Program-made: the position numbers and the translations under genes | The notes under the pieces: generated by a model | Databases searched by the model: none | The model's input: only the letters and a program-made list of their open reading frames with translations | What the model was told of the DNA's origin: nothing | DNA from: Pseudaminobacter sp040049255 | GTDB taxonomy: Bacteria; Pseudomonadota; Alphaproteobacteria; Rhizobiales; Rhizobiaceae | Reading direction: 5' to 3' | DNA: 64,000 nt | Assembly: GCF_040049255.1 (NCBI RefSeq) | Contig: NZ_JBDZDR010000010.1 | Span: 1 to 64,000, forward strand | Shown: positions 9,241 through 18,384 of the stretch, piece by piece | Position numbering within the stretch: the first letter of the stretch is position 1 | How the letters are laid out: every line of letters starts with the position of its first letter

Positions 9241-10461
9241 TTACTCATTGTCCCAGACGACGGGCAGCTTCTGCAGACCGAGCACGAAATGGTCGCCTTT
9301 GGTCTGGATCTCCTGCGCTGGAATGGCGAGGCGCAGGTTCGGCAGATGGTCGAAGATGGTCGAGAAGACCGTCAGAAGTTCCGCCCGCGCCAGCGGCTGG
9401 CCAAGGCACTGGTGGATGCCGTAGCTGAATGCGACGTGGTGATCGGCTTTGCGGGTTATGTCGAATTTCTCGGGACATTCAAAAACATTGGGGTCGTGGT
9501 TTGCCGCCGCGATCAGCGCGATCACACCCTGTCCCTTCGGGATCAGCTCGCCATTGTATTCGATGTCTTCCACCGCGGTACGGAAGGCGTTGTAATGGAC
9601 GATGGTGTGGAAGCGCAGCATCTCCTCGATGGCCGATTTGATCAGCTCGGGATCGTTGCGCATCATCTCGAGCTGATCGGGATGGGTGAGCAGGCTATGG
9701 AGGCCGAGGGCCATCTGGTTCGCCGTCGTCTCGTGGCCTGCCATGAGCAGCAGGTCCGCCATGACGACCAGCTCGCGCTGCGTCAGATGCCCCTCGCGTA
9801 CTTGATCAACGATCAGATGCGAGATGATGTCGTCACGCCCATCGGCATTGTCCATGCGTGCTTCGACAAGCTTCTCAAGATAGCCGAGGATCGCCGCCGA
9901 GGCGGCTTTCGGAATCGACGGGTCCACATCGAGCAGCACACGGTCATGGCTCTTCTCCTGGAAGAATGCGTGATCTTCGTGGGGAACGTCGAGCAGGTCT
10001 GCAATCACAGTCGAGGTGAAGGGCAGGAAGAGGTCCTCATTCAGCTCGGCGGTGTTGCCGCGCGCCTTTAACCCCTCGAGCAGGCCGACGAAGGTCTTTT
10101 CGATGTGGGGGCGCAATGCCGCGATGCGCTTGATCATGAATTCGCGCGTCAACATTCGGCGCTGACGCCCGTGCTCGGGCGGGTCCATGCGAATGAAGGC
10201 GGGCTCGGCCTGGAGCACAGCGTCGCGCGCGGGCGAGAGACTTGGAAAGCCGTGAACCGCGGGATTGCCCGAGAAGCGGTTGTCGGCCAGAACGTTCTTC
10301 ACGTCCTCGTAACGGGTAAAGACCTTGACGTTCTGACCGTTCCACATTGTCACATCGCCAGCCTGGGGTGTGCCGCGCATCTCGTCATATTCACGCGGCA
10401 AGTGAAAGGGGCACTGACGGGGAATGGGGAAGCGCGGTGCGCCATTTTCGTTGCTGCTCAT
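9241..10461 (-). CDS. Cytochrome P450
   Basis: A 406-residue soluble bacterial P450, a heme monooxygenase that inserts oxygen into C-H bonds. The I-helix motif AGHETT is at residues 241-246, ExxR at Glu280-Arg283, and the heme-ligand loop FSYGIHQCLGQ places the cysteine at 352. The length is normal and there is no membrane anchor, so it depends on a ferredoxin and reductase. It is sandwiched between an SDR (10490-11185) and a ferredoxin reductase (7926-9158) in one direction, a hydroxylation-then-oxidation module. The substrate is not inferable; the CYP family would need a search. Confidence 0.95.
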   Translation of the reverse strand: MSSNENGAPRFPIPRQCPFHLPREYDEMRGTPQAGDVTMWNGQNVKVFTRYEDVKNVLADNRFSGNPAVHGFPSLSPARDAVLQAEPAFIRMDPPEHGRQRRMLTREFMIKRIAALRPHIEKTFVGLLEGLKARGNTAELNEDLFLPFTSTVIADLLDVPHEDHAFFQEKSHDRVLLDVDPSIPKAASAAILGYLEKLVEARMDNADGRDDIISHLIVDQVREGHLTQRELVVMADLLLMAGHETTANQMALGLHSLLTHPDQLEMMRNDPELIKSAIEEMLRFHTIVHYNAFRTAVEDIEYNGELIPKGQGVIALIAAANHDPNVFECPEKFDITRKADHHVAFSYGIHQCLGQPLARAELLTVFSTIFDHLPNLRLAIPAQEIQTKGDHFVLGLQKLPVVWDNE

Positions 10462-10489
10462 CTTGCTGCTCCTCGCAATGGGCGACGAT

Positions 10490-11185
10490 TTACATGCCGC
10501 CGTTCACGTCCAGGATCGCGCCGTTGACGTAGGCGGCGTCAGGACCGACCAGATAGGCGATGGCTGCGGCGATCTCTTCCGGCTCGGCCGCACGGCGCAG
10601 GCCGGTGTTCTCGATCAGCTTTTCGCGAACCTGGGCGGGAACCTTCGCACCCATGGCCGTGTTGATCGCGCCGGGTGAGACGGCATTGATGCGGATGCCT
10701 TGCGGGCCGAGCACCTTGCACAGGCTCTTGGTGAGGTTGATCACGGCCGCTTTCGACCCGCCGTAATCGGTCACTCCGCTGCCGACGACGCCCACGACCG
10801 AGGCGACCGAGACCACCGCGCCGCCGGCGCCGGCCGCGATCAGTCGCTTTGTAACTTCCTGGGTCAGGAAGAAGGCACCACGGATGTTCACGCCGTAAGT
10901 GAGGTCATAGTCGGCGGGCGTGATGTCGTAGAAAGTCTTGCCATGCCACACACCGGCATTGTTGATCAGCACGCGGATGAGGCCGATGTTCTCGGAGATA
11001 TCGGCAACAGCGCTGGTGATCTGATTCAGATCGGTGATGTCGCACTGACGGTAATCGCCACCGCTCACGCCTTCGGCGGCGACGTCGAGGCCGACGACGC
11101 GGTAACCCATTGCGGTCAGGCGTTTGGTGGTCTCTTGGCCGACACGGCCGTTTGCGCCGGTGACGACGGCGATCTGCTGGGTCAT
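10490..11185 (-). CDS. Short-chain dehydrogenase/reductase (SDR)
   Basis: A 231-residue SDR. It carries the NAD(P) motif TGANGRVGQET, NNAG, and the active-site stretch YGGSKAAVINLTKSL; the C-terminal part ends with YVNGAILDVNGGM. The gene begins at 11185 with ATG and leads the minus-strand set SDR-P450-reductase-SDR-MarR. A TATTGG-type motif lies 109 bases upstream (11294-11299). Likely role: oxidation of a P450-made alcohol. The substrate is unknown. Confidence 0.88.
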   Translation of the reverse strand: MTQQIAVVTGANGRVGQETTKRLTAMGYRVVGLDVAAEGVSGGDYRQCDITDLNQITSAVADISENIGLIRVLINNAGVWHGKTFYDITPADYDLTYGVNIRGAFFLTQEVTKRLIAAGAGGAVVSVASVVGVVGSGVTDYGGSKAAVINLTKSLCKVLGPQGIRINAVSPGAINTAMGAKVPAQVREKLIENTGLRRAAEPEEIAAAIAYLVGPDAAYVNGAILDVNGGM

Positions 11186-11352
11186 GATGGTAATCCTCCT
11201 TTAGCGCCTTCAAGGTGGCTCTCAGGTCGACCCTGAACGGAGACTTTGAAGGGAAATTTCCTCAAGAGGTTACAAAGCCCAGTTGATATGATTCCAATAC
11301 TAATTTTCAATCTGCCTAGACCACGAACCTATCAAGTTCAGGTCTATGTTAC

Positions 11353-12543
11353 GTGCCGACGAGAGGCAGCAACGTAAGTGAGAGCAGGGTGAGGAACGCG
11401 CAGGCAGGACAGAGGGCTGTGCTCGACGGCGTGAAAGTCACCGACATGACCAGCGTGATCTTCGGGCCATACTGCACCTCGATACTGGCATCTATGGGGG
11501 CAGAGGTGGTCAAGCTCGAGCCTTCGCGCGGAGACGAGCTGCGCCGGGTCGGCAAGCCACGCACCACAAGGGGGATGGGGCCCGCCCATCTTACGATGAA
11601 TGCCGGAAAGCACTGCGTGGCATGGGACATTCGCAGCCAGGATGGGCATCAGCGCTTGCGCCGCCGCATCGGCGAGAGCGCGGTATTCATCCACAATTTG
11701 CGTCCAGAAGCGGCCAAGCGCGCGGGGCTTGACTATGAGACCCTTTCGCAAGAGCGCGACGACCTGATTCACGTCTGCTGCTCCGGTTATGACCTGCGCG
11801 GTCCGCGAGCCGGCCAGCCCGCCTATGACGACGTGATACAGGCGGCTTCGGGCGCTGCTTCGCTGCTGCCGCGGGTCGACGGCTACGCCGCCCCTCGTTA
11901 CCTTCCCATGGCGACGGCCGACAAGGTTGCAGGCCTCTATGCCGCCAATGCGGTACTGGCCGCTTTGGCGCGCCGTGCCGCCACGGGCAAGGGCTGCGCC
12001 GTCGAAGTGCCGATGTTCGAGAGCTTTACCCATTTCCTGTTGCAGGACCACCTTTATGGCGGTGCTTTGGTCGACGGGCCGGAGGGCATGGGCTACCCGC
12101 GCCAGCTTGATCCCGACCGGCAGCCGCTGCCGACGAAAGATGGCCATATCGCTGTCGCGCCATACACCGACGACCGCTGGGTACGCTTCTTCGAGGTCGC
12201 CGGAGCGTCCGACTTTCTTGCCCAGAACGGATTGGTTGACGCGCGCAGCCGCTTTGTGGGGCTTGCGCTCATGCAGGCCAAGCTGGCGCAGCTTCTCACT
12301 GGCCGCACCACCGCCGAATGGCTCGACCTATTGGGTTGTCATGATATTCCGGCCGCGCCGGTCGCTTCGCTCGAGGACCTGCTCGAAGACCCGCAGCTTC
12401 AGGCTAGCGGCTTCTTTCGCGAGAGGGAGCATCCGACCGAGGGGCGTTATCGGGAAATGGCACTGCCAATTACATTTCATGGCTGTCCCGAGGCCTTGCG
12501 CTTCCCCGCACGAAGGATCGGAGAGGATGACAACGCCTTTTGA
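11353..12543 (+). CDS. CaiB/BaiF (type III) CoA-transferase
   Basis: A 396-residue family III CoA-transferase, which moves CoA between carboxylic acids through an aspartyl-CoA intermediate. The N-terminal FGPYCTSILASMGAEVVKLE block is standard, and Asp190 in MATADKVAGLYAAN aligns with the catalytic aspartate of formyl-CoA transferase. The start is uncertain: GTG at 11353 is used here, and GTG at 11389 after GAGAGCAGG is also plausible. It is divergent from the SDR/P450 set and ends at a strong terminator. One of three CoA-transferases in the region. Confidence 0.88.
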   Translation: MPTRGSNVSESRVRNAQAGQRAVLDGVKVTDMTSVIFGPYCTSILASMGAEVVKLEPSRGDELRRVGKPRTTRGMGPAHLTMNAGKHCVAWDIRSQDGHQRLRRRIGESAVFIHNLRPEAAKRAGLDYETLSQERDDLIHVCCSGYDLRGPRAGQPAYDDVIQAASGAASLLPRVDGYAAPRYLPMATADKVAGLYAANAVLAALARRAATGKGCAVEVPMFESFTHFLLQDHLYGGALVDGPEGMGYPRQLDPDRQPLPTKDGHIAVAPYTDDRWVRFFEVAGASDFLAQNGLVDARSRFVGLALMQAKLAQLLTGRTTAEWLDLLGCHDIPAAPVASLEDLLEDPQLQASGFFREREHPTEGRYREMALPITFHGCPEALRFPARRIGEDDNAF

Positions 12544-12562
12544 GGAAGTCTTTAAATTGCGA

Positions 12563-12587
12563 AAGGCCCCGGAGTTTCCGGGGCCTT
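12563..12587. terminator. Bidirectional rho-independent terminator
   Basis: A perfect 11-bp stem AAGGCCCCGGA / TCCGGGGCCTT with a 3-base loop, followed by GCTTCTT on the plus strand and preceded by A-rich sequence for the minus strand. It separates the convergent CoA-transferase (ends 12543) and TRAP receptor (ends 12606). Confidence 0.88.
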
Positions 12588-12605
12588 GCTTCTTAGGGAC
12601 TTCGA

Positions 12606-13622
12606 TTACCTGAGTTCGGACTGAAGCTCGCCGAGAACCGCGGCAGCATTGTCGAGGCCGGCTTTCTGAGCCTTGGCCACCCATTCCGGATACACGGCAG
12701 TCTGGATTTCTTCAGTGAGCTTGGCCAACGCCTCGGGGCCCATTTCCTTGATGGTTACCCCCTTGGCGAGCATTGCGTCGCGGCTTCTGATCTCGCCATT
12801 CTGGACCGCTTCGCCCACGCGTAGGGCCAGGGCCTCGCCGCCGATCTTCATGATGGCCGCCCGGTCCTCTTCAGAAATCTGGTTCCATTTGTCATGGTTG
12901 ACGACGAGCGCCATGCCAGCCTGACCGAGCGCGCCCGGGATGGTCGAGGCATTGGTGAAGAACTCGTCGAGCTTCCAGGTCACTGAAGGCTCGTAGGGCA
13001 TCACCATACCATCGATCACCCCGTTCGAAGCCATGGAATAGGTATCGGCAATCGAAGCGGTCACAGGAGCTGCGCCGAGCGCGGTCATGGCGGCCGTGAC
13101 CGGGCGGTTCGACATGTAGTATTTCTGACCCTTCAGGTCCTCAAGCGAGTTGATCTCGCGGTTGCGGGTCATCAACTGCGCCGGAGCCACTGCGAACGCC
13201 GCGATGACATGGACGTCACCATAGCCCCGCTTTTCGGCCATGTGGCGTTCGTAGACTCGGTGGATGGCCGGGGCGAGCTTGGAGGCATCATCCGACAGCA
13301 TTGGCAGTTCGCTGATCTCCATCAGCGGGAAACGGCCCGGGGTGTAGCCCGGCACGATCAGCGACATGTCGACGAGACCCTCGGCCACGACTTCATACTG
13401 GTCGCGCGGGGTACCCACCGCGGCGGCCCGGTTCTCCACGCGGACACGGCCCTCGGTCACCTGCGAGATCTCTTCGAGGAAGGGCAGGACGACTTCGTTC
13501 ACGACGTAGCCCTTGGGGTGCCACATCGAGTAGCTCAAGACGGTCTCAGCGCGGGCGGGCAAGGCGAACGCTGCAGCAGCCAGCAGGTTCGCGGCGACGA
13601 TGGTGCAAAACTTGAATGACAT
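12606..13622 (-). CDS. TRAP transporter substrate-binding protein (DctP family)
   Basis: A 338-residue periplasmic receptor. The start MSFKFCTIVAANLLAAAAF leads a clear signal peptide ending in ALPARA, and the mature part begins ETVLSYSMWHPKG. The DctP core includes SLEDLKGQKYYMSNR with the conserved arginine that holds carboxylates, and the length is normal. I start at ATG 13622; the ORF extends to 13688 but the extra residues would mask the signal peptide. It is not next to its permeases, which are 8 kb away at 2993-4788. It is clearly related to the receptor at 35186-36205. Confidence 0.92.
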   Translation of the reverse strand: MSFKFCTIVAANLLAAAAFALPARAETVLSYSMWHPKGYVVNEVVLPFLEEISQVTEGRVRVENRAAAVGTPRDQYEVVAEGLVDMSLIVPGYTPGRFPLMEISELPMLSDDASKLAPAIHRVYERHMAEKRGYGDVHVIAAFAVAPAQLMTRNREINSLEDLKGQKYYMSNRPVTAAMTALGAAPVTASIADTYSMASNGVIDGMVMPYEPSVTWKLDEFFTNASTIPGALGQAGMALVVNHDKWNQISEEDRAAIMKIGGEALALRVGEAVQNGEIRSRDAMLAKGVTIKEMGPEALAKLTEEIQTAVYPEWVAKAQKAGLDNAAAVLGELQSELR

Positions 13623-13764
13623 TCTTTCCTCTCCAATGCCTGGCTCGGCATTTCTCCTATGAGACGAAGATTGCGGAAGAACCTGCATATCGTCTAATAT
13701 CAGATTTTATATGGAAGGCCGCGCACGAGGGGCCTGCGGGGTGTCTGCCTGAAGCGCTCAGACC

Positions 13765-13970
13765 ATTTCTGGCCGGCGTTGATGTCAAAGACCGCGCCCG
13801 TGACGAAGCCTGCCTCCTGCGAGGCCGGACAGGAGACTCATCGCCCCACCTCCTCTGGCGCCTTCGGCCGTTCGACGGTCTGGGTGCCCCTGCTGGAAGG
13901 CTGAGCCTACTTCACGCGAGAGACCCGCAATGCGTGTGAGGGGGGCGGCTGCGCCGCTGGAAGCTTCCAT
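13765..13970 (-). pseudogene. Remnant of a short-chain dehydrogenase C-terminus
   Basis: Read on the minus strand, this non-coding stretch gives pieces of an SDR C-terminus in two frames: GLSREVGSAFQQG in one, then VERPKAPEEVGR, a stop, and ASQEAGFVTGAVFDINAG in another. The last is the standard SDR ending and RPKAPEEVGR matches the loop just before it. One frameshift and one stop, plus absence of the Rossmann and active-site parts, mark it as a decayed, 5'-truncated gene. It fills the gap between the TRAP receptor and the next gene. Confidence 0.65.
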
Positions 13971-13978
13971 CGACGGCC

Positions 13979-14581
13979 TCAGGCCTCGATAGCCTCGAGC
14001 AGGTGATCGAGTTCATAGACCGGAGGCTCGTCCTCCGCAGATACGAGATAGGGACGCGAAAGCCGTCCAAGTTCTTCGCGACTGTCCGCCTCTATCAGCA
14101 CGATATCGCCAGTCATCACCCGGTTGCGGATGGCTTCGGCCTCGGTGGTGTGAATGCTCGAGCGACCGATGTCGCAGCGCGCGAACGTCACGCGCCCCGC
14201 CCCCGCCTCGAGTGCGACGCGCTCCGCTCCTTCGGGGAGCGCAAGGAAGGTGACAAACCCGCCACGCGACCGGCCTCGTCGCGAGAGAATTTCGAAGCAG
14301 GAGCGGAAATTGTTCTGGAACTGCGATACGGAACGGCTCGTCCATGGTGTGGGATTGTTCAGCCTTTCGAGATAGGCTGGGCTTTCCATGACGCAGAGCG
14401 CCTCCAGTTCGTAAAGCACGAGATACTTCGGCGCCGCCGTGCTCGAACGGTAACGCCGTCCCCGCCGGAATCCCGGCAGGGCCAAGCGTTCGGGCAGGTG
14501 TTCTTCGCTGTGCCAGGCGATGATGTCGGCTTCTCTGTCCGGCGGGAGGTCGAAACCTGCGAAGATGAGTGCCTGGGTCAT
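13979..14581 (-). CDS. Hypothetical protein, probable tandem alpha/beta-barrel (Dabb/EthD-like)
   Basis: A 200-residue soluble protein. The start MTQALIFAGFDLPPD, followed by IIAWHSEEHLPERLALPGF and YLVLYELEA, resembles dimeric alpha/beta-barrel proteins, where a His-containing EEHLPERL segment and a YEL strand recur; the second half (VTFLALPEGAE, then VLIEADSREELGRLSRPYL) may be a second such domain. Members include small isomerases and EthD-like proteins found in P450 and aromatic pathways. A catalytic role here is a guess. There is no signal peptide or membrane segment. A TATTGG-type motif is 224 bases upstream. Confidence 0.7.
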   Translation of the reverse strand: MTQALIFAGFDLPPDREADIIAWHSEEHLPERLALPGFRRGRRYRSSTAAPKYLVLYELEALCVMESPAYLERLNNPTPWTSRSVSQFQNNFRSCFEILSRRGRSRGGFVTFLALPEGAERVALEAGAGRVTFARCDIGRSSIHTTEAEAIRNRVMTGDIVLIEADSREELGRLSRPYLVSAEDEPPVYELDHLLEAIEA

Positions 14582-14826
14582 GGGAGGTCCTTAGAACTTC
14601 ACCGGCCGCGTGAAGACCTCGCGTACTCATCCGCGATGGCCAATTTGATCGGGGAGAATGCGGCACTCCCGTGCTTTTTCGGATGAACCGCTCGATGTGG
14701 CTTCTCCGGAAACCCTTGGCGAGGCGCAGGCCTGCAGCGTCCCAGTGTACTGCAATAAACTTCCGTATTCGTTTCGGATTTTGGATGCGAATTAGCAGCA
14801 GTGTCCAATATTAAAGGCGGCGTTGG

Positions 14827-16041
14827 TCATAGTCTTTTGCTATCGACGGGCGGTATCCTTGTCCACATGAGCCAACTGCCCACGGCGCTGGCGCCCATGG
14901 CGCAACTCACCACGACCAATGCCTGCCACGGGTCGGAGAAGAGCATGGCGGCAAAGCCTCCCAGAACCCCGCAGCCGATCTGCATGAAACCCATGACTGC
15001 CGCGCCCGCGCCTGCACGTTCTGGATAGGGGGCCATTGCGATGGAAAGCAGGCTCGGTGTGGTAGTTCCGATTGCGAGCCCGTTGATCGCTATGGGTGAC
15101 ATCACAGCAATGAAGCTCGGTCCGGTCAGGAAATAGGCGATGAAATAGATGAGGTTTGCGAGCAGCACGAGCGCCATTCCGCAGGCGAGAATCCGTTCGG
15201 CCGGGACAGTTTTGGCAATGCTGCGAACAATGGCCGAGCCGATGAAGAAAAAGCTTGTTTGCAGAACCATGCTTAGGCCGAAGACGCGGGGACTGTAGTG
15301 CAACTGTCCGATCACTGCGAGCGAGAGCAGCGCGCTTTGGGCGTAGACCACTCCGTTCACGCCGCCGAGAATGATAGCAGGCAGCACGAAGCCCTTTGAG
15401 CTCATGAGGATGGCGTAGCTTTGCAACAGCCCATTCAGGCTCGTGGGTGGCCGGTCAGCGGGAGCGGTTTCTGCAAGCAGCCCCCAGATGCAAGCGAGCG
15501 TCACCAGCCCAAGCGCAAGCATAAGATGGAAGAGCGCGTGCCAGTGCCAATATTCGATCACCACACCCCCGATAAAGGGAGCAACCGCAGGGCCAGTGGA
15601 CAGCGCCAGGCCGACGGTCGCCTGGATTGCGAGTTGTTCCGGGCCCTTGTATAGGTCGCGGACGATGGCGCGCGAAAGCGCAATGCCTGCAGCCGCTCCC
15701 ACGCCTTGAAGAAAGCGGGCGAATATCAACAGCTCGATCTGCGGCGCGAAGAGCGAAAACGTCGTGGCGATGACGTATAGCAAGAAGAAGCCGAGCAGCA
15801 CGGGCTTGCGGCCGATCCCGTCCGAGACGGGGCCGCAGAATAGCTGTGAGCTGGCAAGGCCGAGGAAGAAGGCCGTCACCGTCATCTGCACGCCGGCAAT
15901 GCTCGTTTCAAGCTCGACGGCAAGTTCCGGCAGGGCGGGTGTGTAGAGCGAAGAAGATAACGGGCCGACCATTGCGAGCATAGCGCAAAGGCAGGTAACG
16001 CGCCGGGCGCTCATCTGCGGCTTCCGAGTATGGCTGGTCAT
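14827..16041 (-). CDS. MFS transporter, Bcr/CflA drug-resistance type
   Basis: An inner-membrane transporter of about 404 residues with 12 hydrophobic helices. The motif after helix 2 reads GPVSDGIGRKPVLLG, the MFS motif A in the form used by Bcr/CflA efflux pumps, and the N-terminal LYTPALPELAVEL is also typical. It could export a toxic intermediate or take up substrate. ATG at 16041 is used; TTG 16062 and ATG 16014 are alternatives. It lies alone between two hypothetical/non-coding gaps, in the same direction as the downstream hypothetical gene. Confidence 0.88.
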   Translation of the reverse strand: MTSHTRKPQMSARRVTCLCAMLAMVGPLSSSLYTPALPELAVELETSIAGVQMTVTAFFLGLASSQLFCGPVSDGIGRKPVLLGFFLLYVIATTFSLFAPQIELLIFARFLQGVGAAAGIALSRAIVRDLYKGPEQLAIQATVGLALSTGPAVAPFIGGVVIEYWHWHALFHLMLALGLVTLACIWGLLAETAPADRPPTSLNGLLQSYAILMSSKGFVLPAIILGGVNGVVYAQSALLSLAVIGQLHYSPRVFGLSMVLQTSFFFIGSAIVRSIAKTVPAERILACGMALVLLANLIYFIAYFLTGPSFIAVMSPIAINGLAIGTTTPSLLSIAMAPYPERAGAGAAVMGFMQIGCGVLGGFAAMLFSDPWQALVVVSCAMGASAVGSWLMWTRIPPVDSKRL

Positions 16042-16278
16042 GTCTCTGTAGTTCCGTTGCAACGCTAACGGCGGGACGATGACCTCCCTTCCCGCAAGGA
16101 AGTTCGTGGATGGAAGCCGCGTCGAACTCGTCGATCTCGTCGATGAGGTTTGAGGGGAGGAGCAGGTTCAGCTCTGCGGTGACATCGTCGAAGGGTCGAG
16201 CGCAAGCTTGATCGGGGACGGCGCTCGTAGACCGAGGGCGGGGCACATGGGCCCCGCCAAACGCTGGCAGGACAAGCC

Positions 16279-17193
16279 TCAGCCTTCGATCGGCGCAGGC
16301 ACGGAGGACGCCACGATCGAGGCGTCCAAGACCTCGTAGGCGCTGTAGGAGATCGTGTCGTAGAGTTCGGCGCGGGTCTGCATCTGATCGAGACTGGCCT
16401 TGGTGCCGCCGGTCTCGCGGATCGAGGCGTAGAGCTTCTCCTGCGCCTTCGCAGCGACGCGCAGCGAGGATACCGGCCAGATGACGATCTTGTAGCCGAG
16501 CTTCTGAAACTCGGCGGCGGTGGTGTGGGGCGTGCGGCCGAACTCCGTCATGTTGGCTAACAGCGGTACTTTAACCTCGGCAGCGAACCGGGCGAACATC
16601 TCGGGGGTGTTCAGCGCCTCGGGGAAGATAATGTCCGCCCCTGCCTCGACATAGCGCTTTGCACGCGCGATGGCACTTTCGATCCCTTCGGACGCAGCAG
16701 CATCGGTGCGTGCCACGATCTGCATGTGCTTGCGAGCCTTTTTCGCGGCAGCGACCTTGGCGGCCATGTCATCGATGGTGGCGAGCTTCTTGTCGTTCAG
16801 GTGACCGCATTTCTTCGGCAGGAGTTGGTCCTCGATCTGGATGGCGGCGGCGCCGGCCTCTTCGAAGGCGCGCACGGTCTGCATCACGTTCAGGGCTTCG
16901 CCGAAGCCGGTGTCGCCGTCGACGAGAATGGGAAGGTCCGACGCGCGGTAGACTTGCCGAATGAAGTGGCAGACGTCCTCCACCGAGATGATGCCCAGAT
17001 CGGGCAGGCCCATCGAGGCGCTCATGGCCGCGCCCGAGAGATAGACCGCCTCGAAGCCGGCCCTCTTGGCCAGAAGCGAAGCAAGGCCATTATGGGCACC
17101 CGGCATCTGCAGGATTTCGTCGCGCTCGAGCAATTCCTTCAGGCGCAGGCCTGCAGGGCGAGGATCGGGAGTGTCGGAGATAAGATAAACCAT
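16279..17193 (-). CDS. Isocitrate lyase/PEP mutase-family lyase (PrpB-like)
   Basis: A 304-residue enzyme closely matching methylisocitrate lyase PrpB in layout: metal-binding VDGDTGFG (Asp92, Asp94), IEDQ, the KKCGH active-site loop at 127-131 and LANMTEFG. Such enzymes split 2-methylisocitrate or related methylated malates into pyruvate plus a smaller acid (2,3-dimethylmalate lyase is another member). No methylcitrate synthase or dehydratase is nearby, so the substrate is more likely a methylated dicarboxylate from the ring-cleavage pathway. ATG 17193 starts the conserved part. It is the last gene of the eight-gene operon beginning at 25541. Confidence 0.85.
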   Translation of the reverse strand: MVYLISDTPDPRPAGLRLKELLERDEILQMPGAHNGLASLLAKRAGFEAVYLSGAAMSASMGLPDLGIISVEDVCHFIRQVYRASDLPILVDGDTGFGEALNVMQTVRAFEEAGAAAIQIEDQLLPKKCGHLNDKKLATIDDMAAKVAAAKKARKHMQIVARTDAAASEGIESAIARAKRYVEAGADIIFPEALNTPEMFARFAAEVKVPLLANMTEFGRTPHTTAAEFQKLGYKIVIWPVSSLRVAAKAQEKLYASIRETGGTKASLDQMQTRAELYDTISYSAYEVLDASIVASSVPAPIEG

Positions 17194-17201
17194 TGTTGTT
17201 C

Positions 17202-18359
17202 TCAGTTGCGCGAGGGCCAGCCGGAGGGGGCGTTGGGGATGATGGCGTCGTTGTGTTCGCCAAGGCTCGGCGGGGCGAGAGAGATCTCGGTCGGCGTGGC
17301 CGAGAAGTTCAGAGGATTGTTGATGACCCTGAACTGGCCTGCCGAGGGGCTGTCGATGGTGCGGATGAGATCGGCCTGAACCTTCGGATCGCCGAAGACC
17401 TCGGGCCAGGTCTTCACAGGGCCATAGATCGCGCCGGCAGCGAGAAGGATGGGGTCCCACTCGGCAAGCGTGCGCGTGGCGAAAATCTCCGACAAGCGGC
17501 GGTTTACCAGATCACGGTTCTTCAGGCGCGCGCCCTTGGTCGCGGTTTCCGGGTCGGTCTTCATCGAAGGTGCGCCGATCGCGTCGCAGAGGATCTGCCA
17601 GAACTTGTCGTTGATCGTAATGATCATCACCTCGCGCCCGTCCTTGGTGGCGTAGGTATTGTTCGGCACAATGTCCCAATGCTCGTTGCCCAGGCGATCG
17701 GGGGTGTGGCCGGTCGCGTCGAAATAGACGTCGCGCGGCACGAGGCTGAAGATCGAGGCATCCATCATCGACAAGTCGATGCGCTGACCTTCGCCGGTCT
17801 TGTGGCGAGCCTCAAGCGCGGTAAGAATGCCGATGGTCGAGAGCAGCGCCGTGACGAGGTCCGAGAAGGGAAAGCCGGTGCGCAGCGGCCCGCTCTCTTT
17901 GCTTCCGGTAATCTGCATCAGGCCCGACATGGCCTGGATGACCATATCGAGGGCGGGGCGGTTGCGGTCGGGCCCGGTCTGGCCGAAGCCGGTGATCGAG
18001 CAGTAAATCAGACGCGGATTGACCTTCTTCAGTTCTTCGTAACCGAGGCCCAGCTTTTCGGTGAACCCGGGACGAAAGTTCTCGACGAAGACGTCGGCCT
18101 CGGCAGCGAGTGCCTTGGCGGTGGCCAGCCCCTCGGAGGTCTTGAGGTCGAGCACGATGCCGCGCTTGTTGCGGTTCACCCCAAGGAAGAAGGCGCCGGT
18201 CCCGTTCAGCGTGGTTTCGCCCGATTTGCGGAAAGGGTCGCCCGAGGGCTGCTCTACCTTGATGACGTCCGCGCCGGCGTCGGCAAGTAGCATCGTGCCC
18301 ATCGGGCCGGTCATCATCTGGGTGAAATCAAGGACCTTGAGGCCTTTCAATGCGGTCAT
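17202..18359 (-). CDS. CaiB/BaiF (type III) CoA-transferase
   Basis: A 385-residue family III CoA-transferase. The N-terminal part LKVLDFTQMMTGPMGTMLLA and the catalytic aspartate Asp167 in GFPFSDLVTALL are both in the expected places, so it should be active. It probably makes or exchanges the CoA thioester of a dicarboxylic or branched acid. It is separated by 8 bases from the downstream lyase and 25 from the upstream hydratase, which supports a shared transcript and possibly a lyase acting on its product. Confidence 0.9.
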   Translation of the reverse strand: MTALKGLKVLDFTQMMTGPMGTMLLADAGADVIKVEQPSGDPFRKSGETTLNGTGAFFLGVNRNKRGIVLDLKTSEGLATAKALAAEADVFVENFRPGFTEKLGLGYEELKKVNPRLIYCSITGFGQTGPDRNRPALDMVIQAMSGLMQITGSKESGPLRTGFPFSDLVTALLSTIGILTALEARHKTGEGQRIDLSMMDASIFSLVPRDVYFDATGHTPDRLGNEHWDIVPNNTYATKDGREVMIITINDKFWQILCDAIGAPSMKTDPETATKGARLKNRDLVNRRLSEIFATRTLAEWDPILLAAGAIYGPVKTWPEVFGDPKVQADLIRTIDSPSAGQFRVINNPLNFSATPTEISLAPPSLGEHNDAIIPNAPSGWPSRN

Positions 18360-18384
18360 TTCAGTACCTTGCCCGATCCGGAGA

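Noticed and set aside
15908..16246. 112-residue minus-strand ORF overlapping the MFS start
   Set aside because: No recognisable protein, overlaps the transporter in another frame, no ribosome site.
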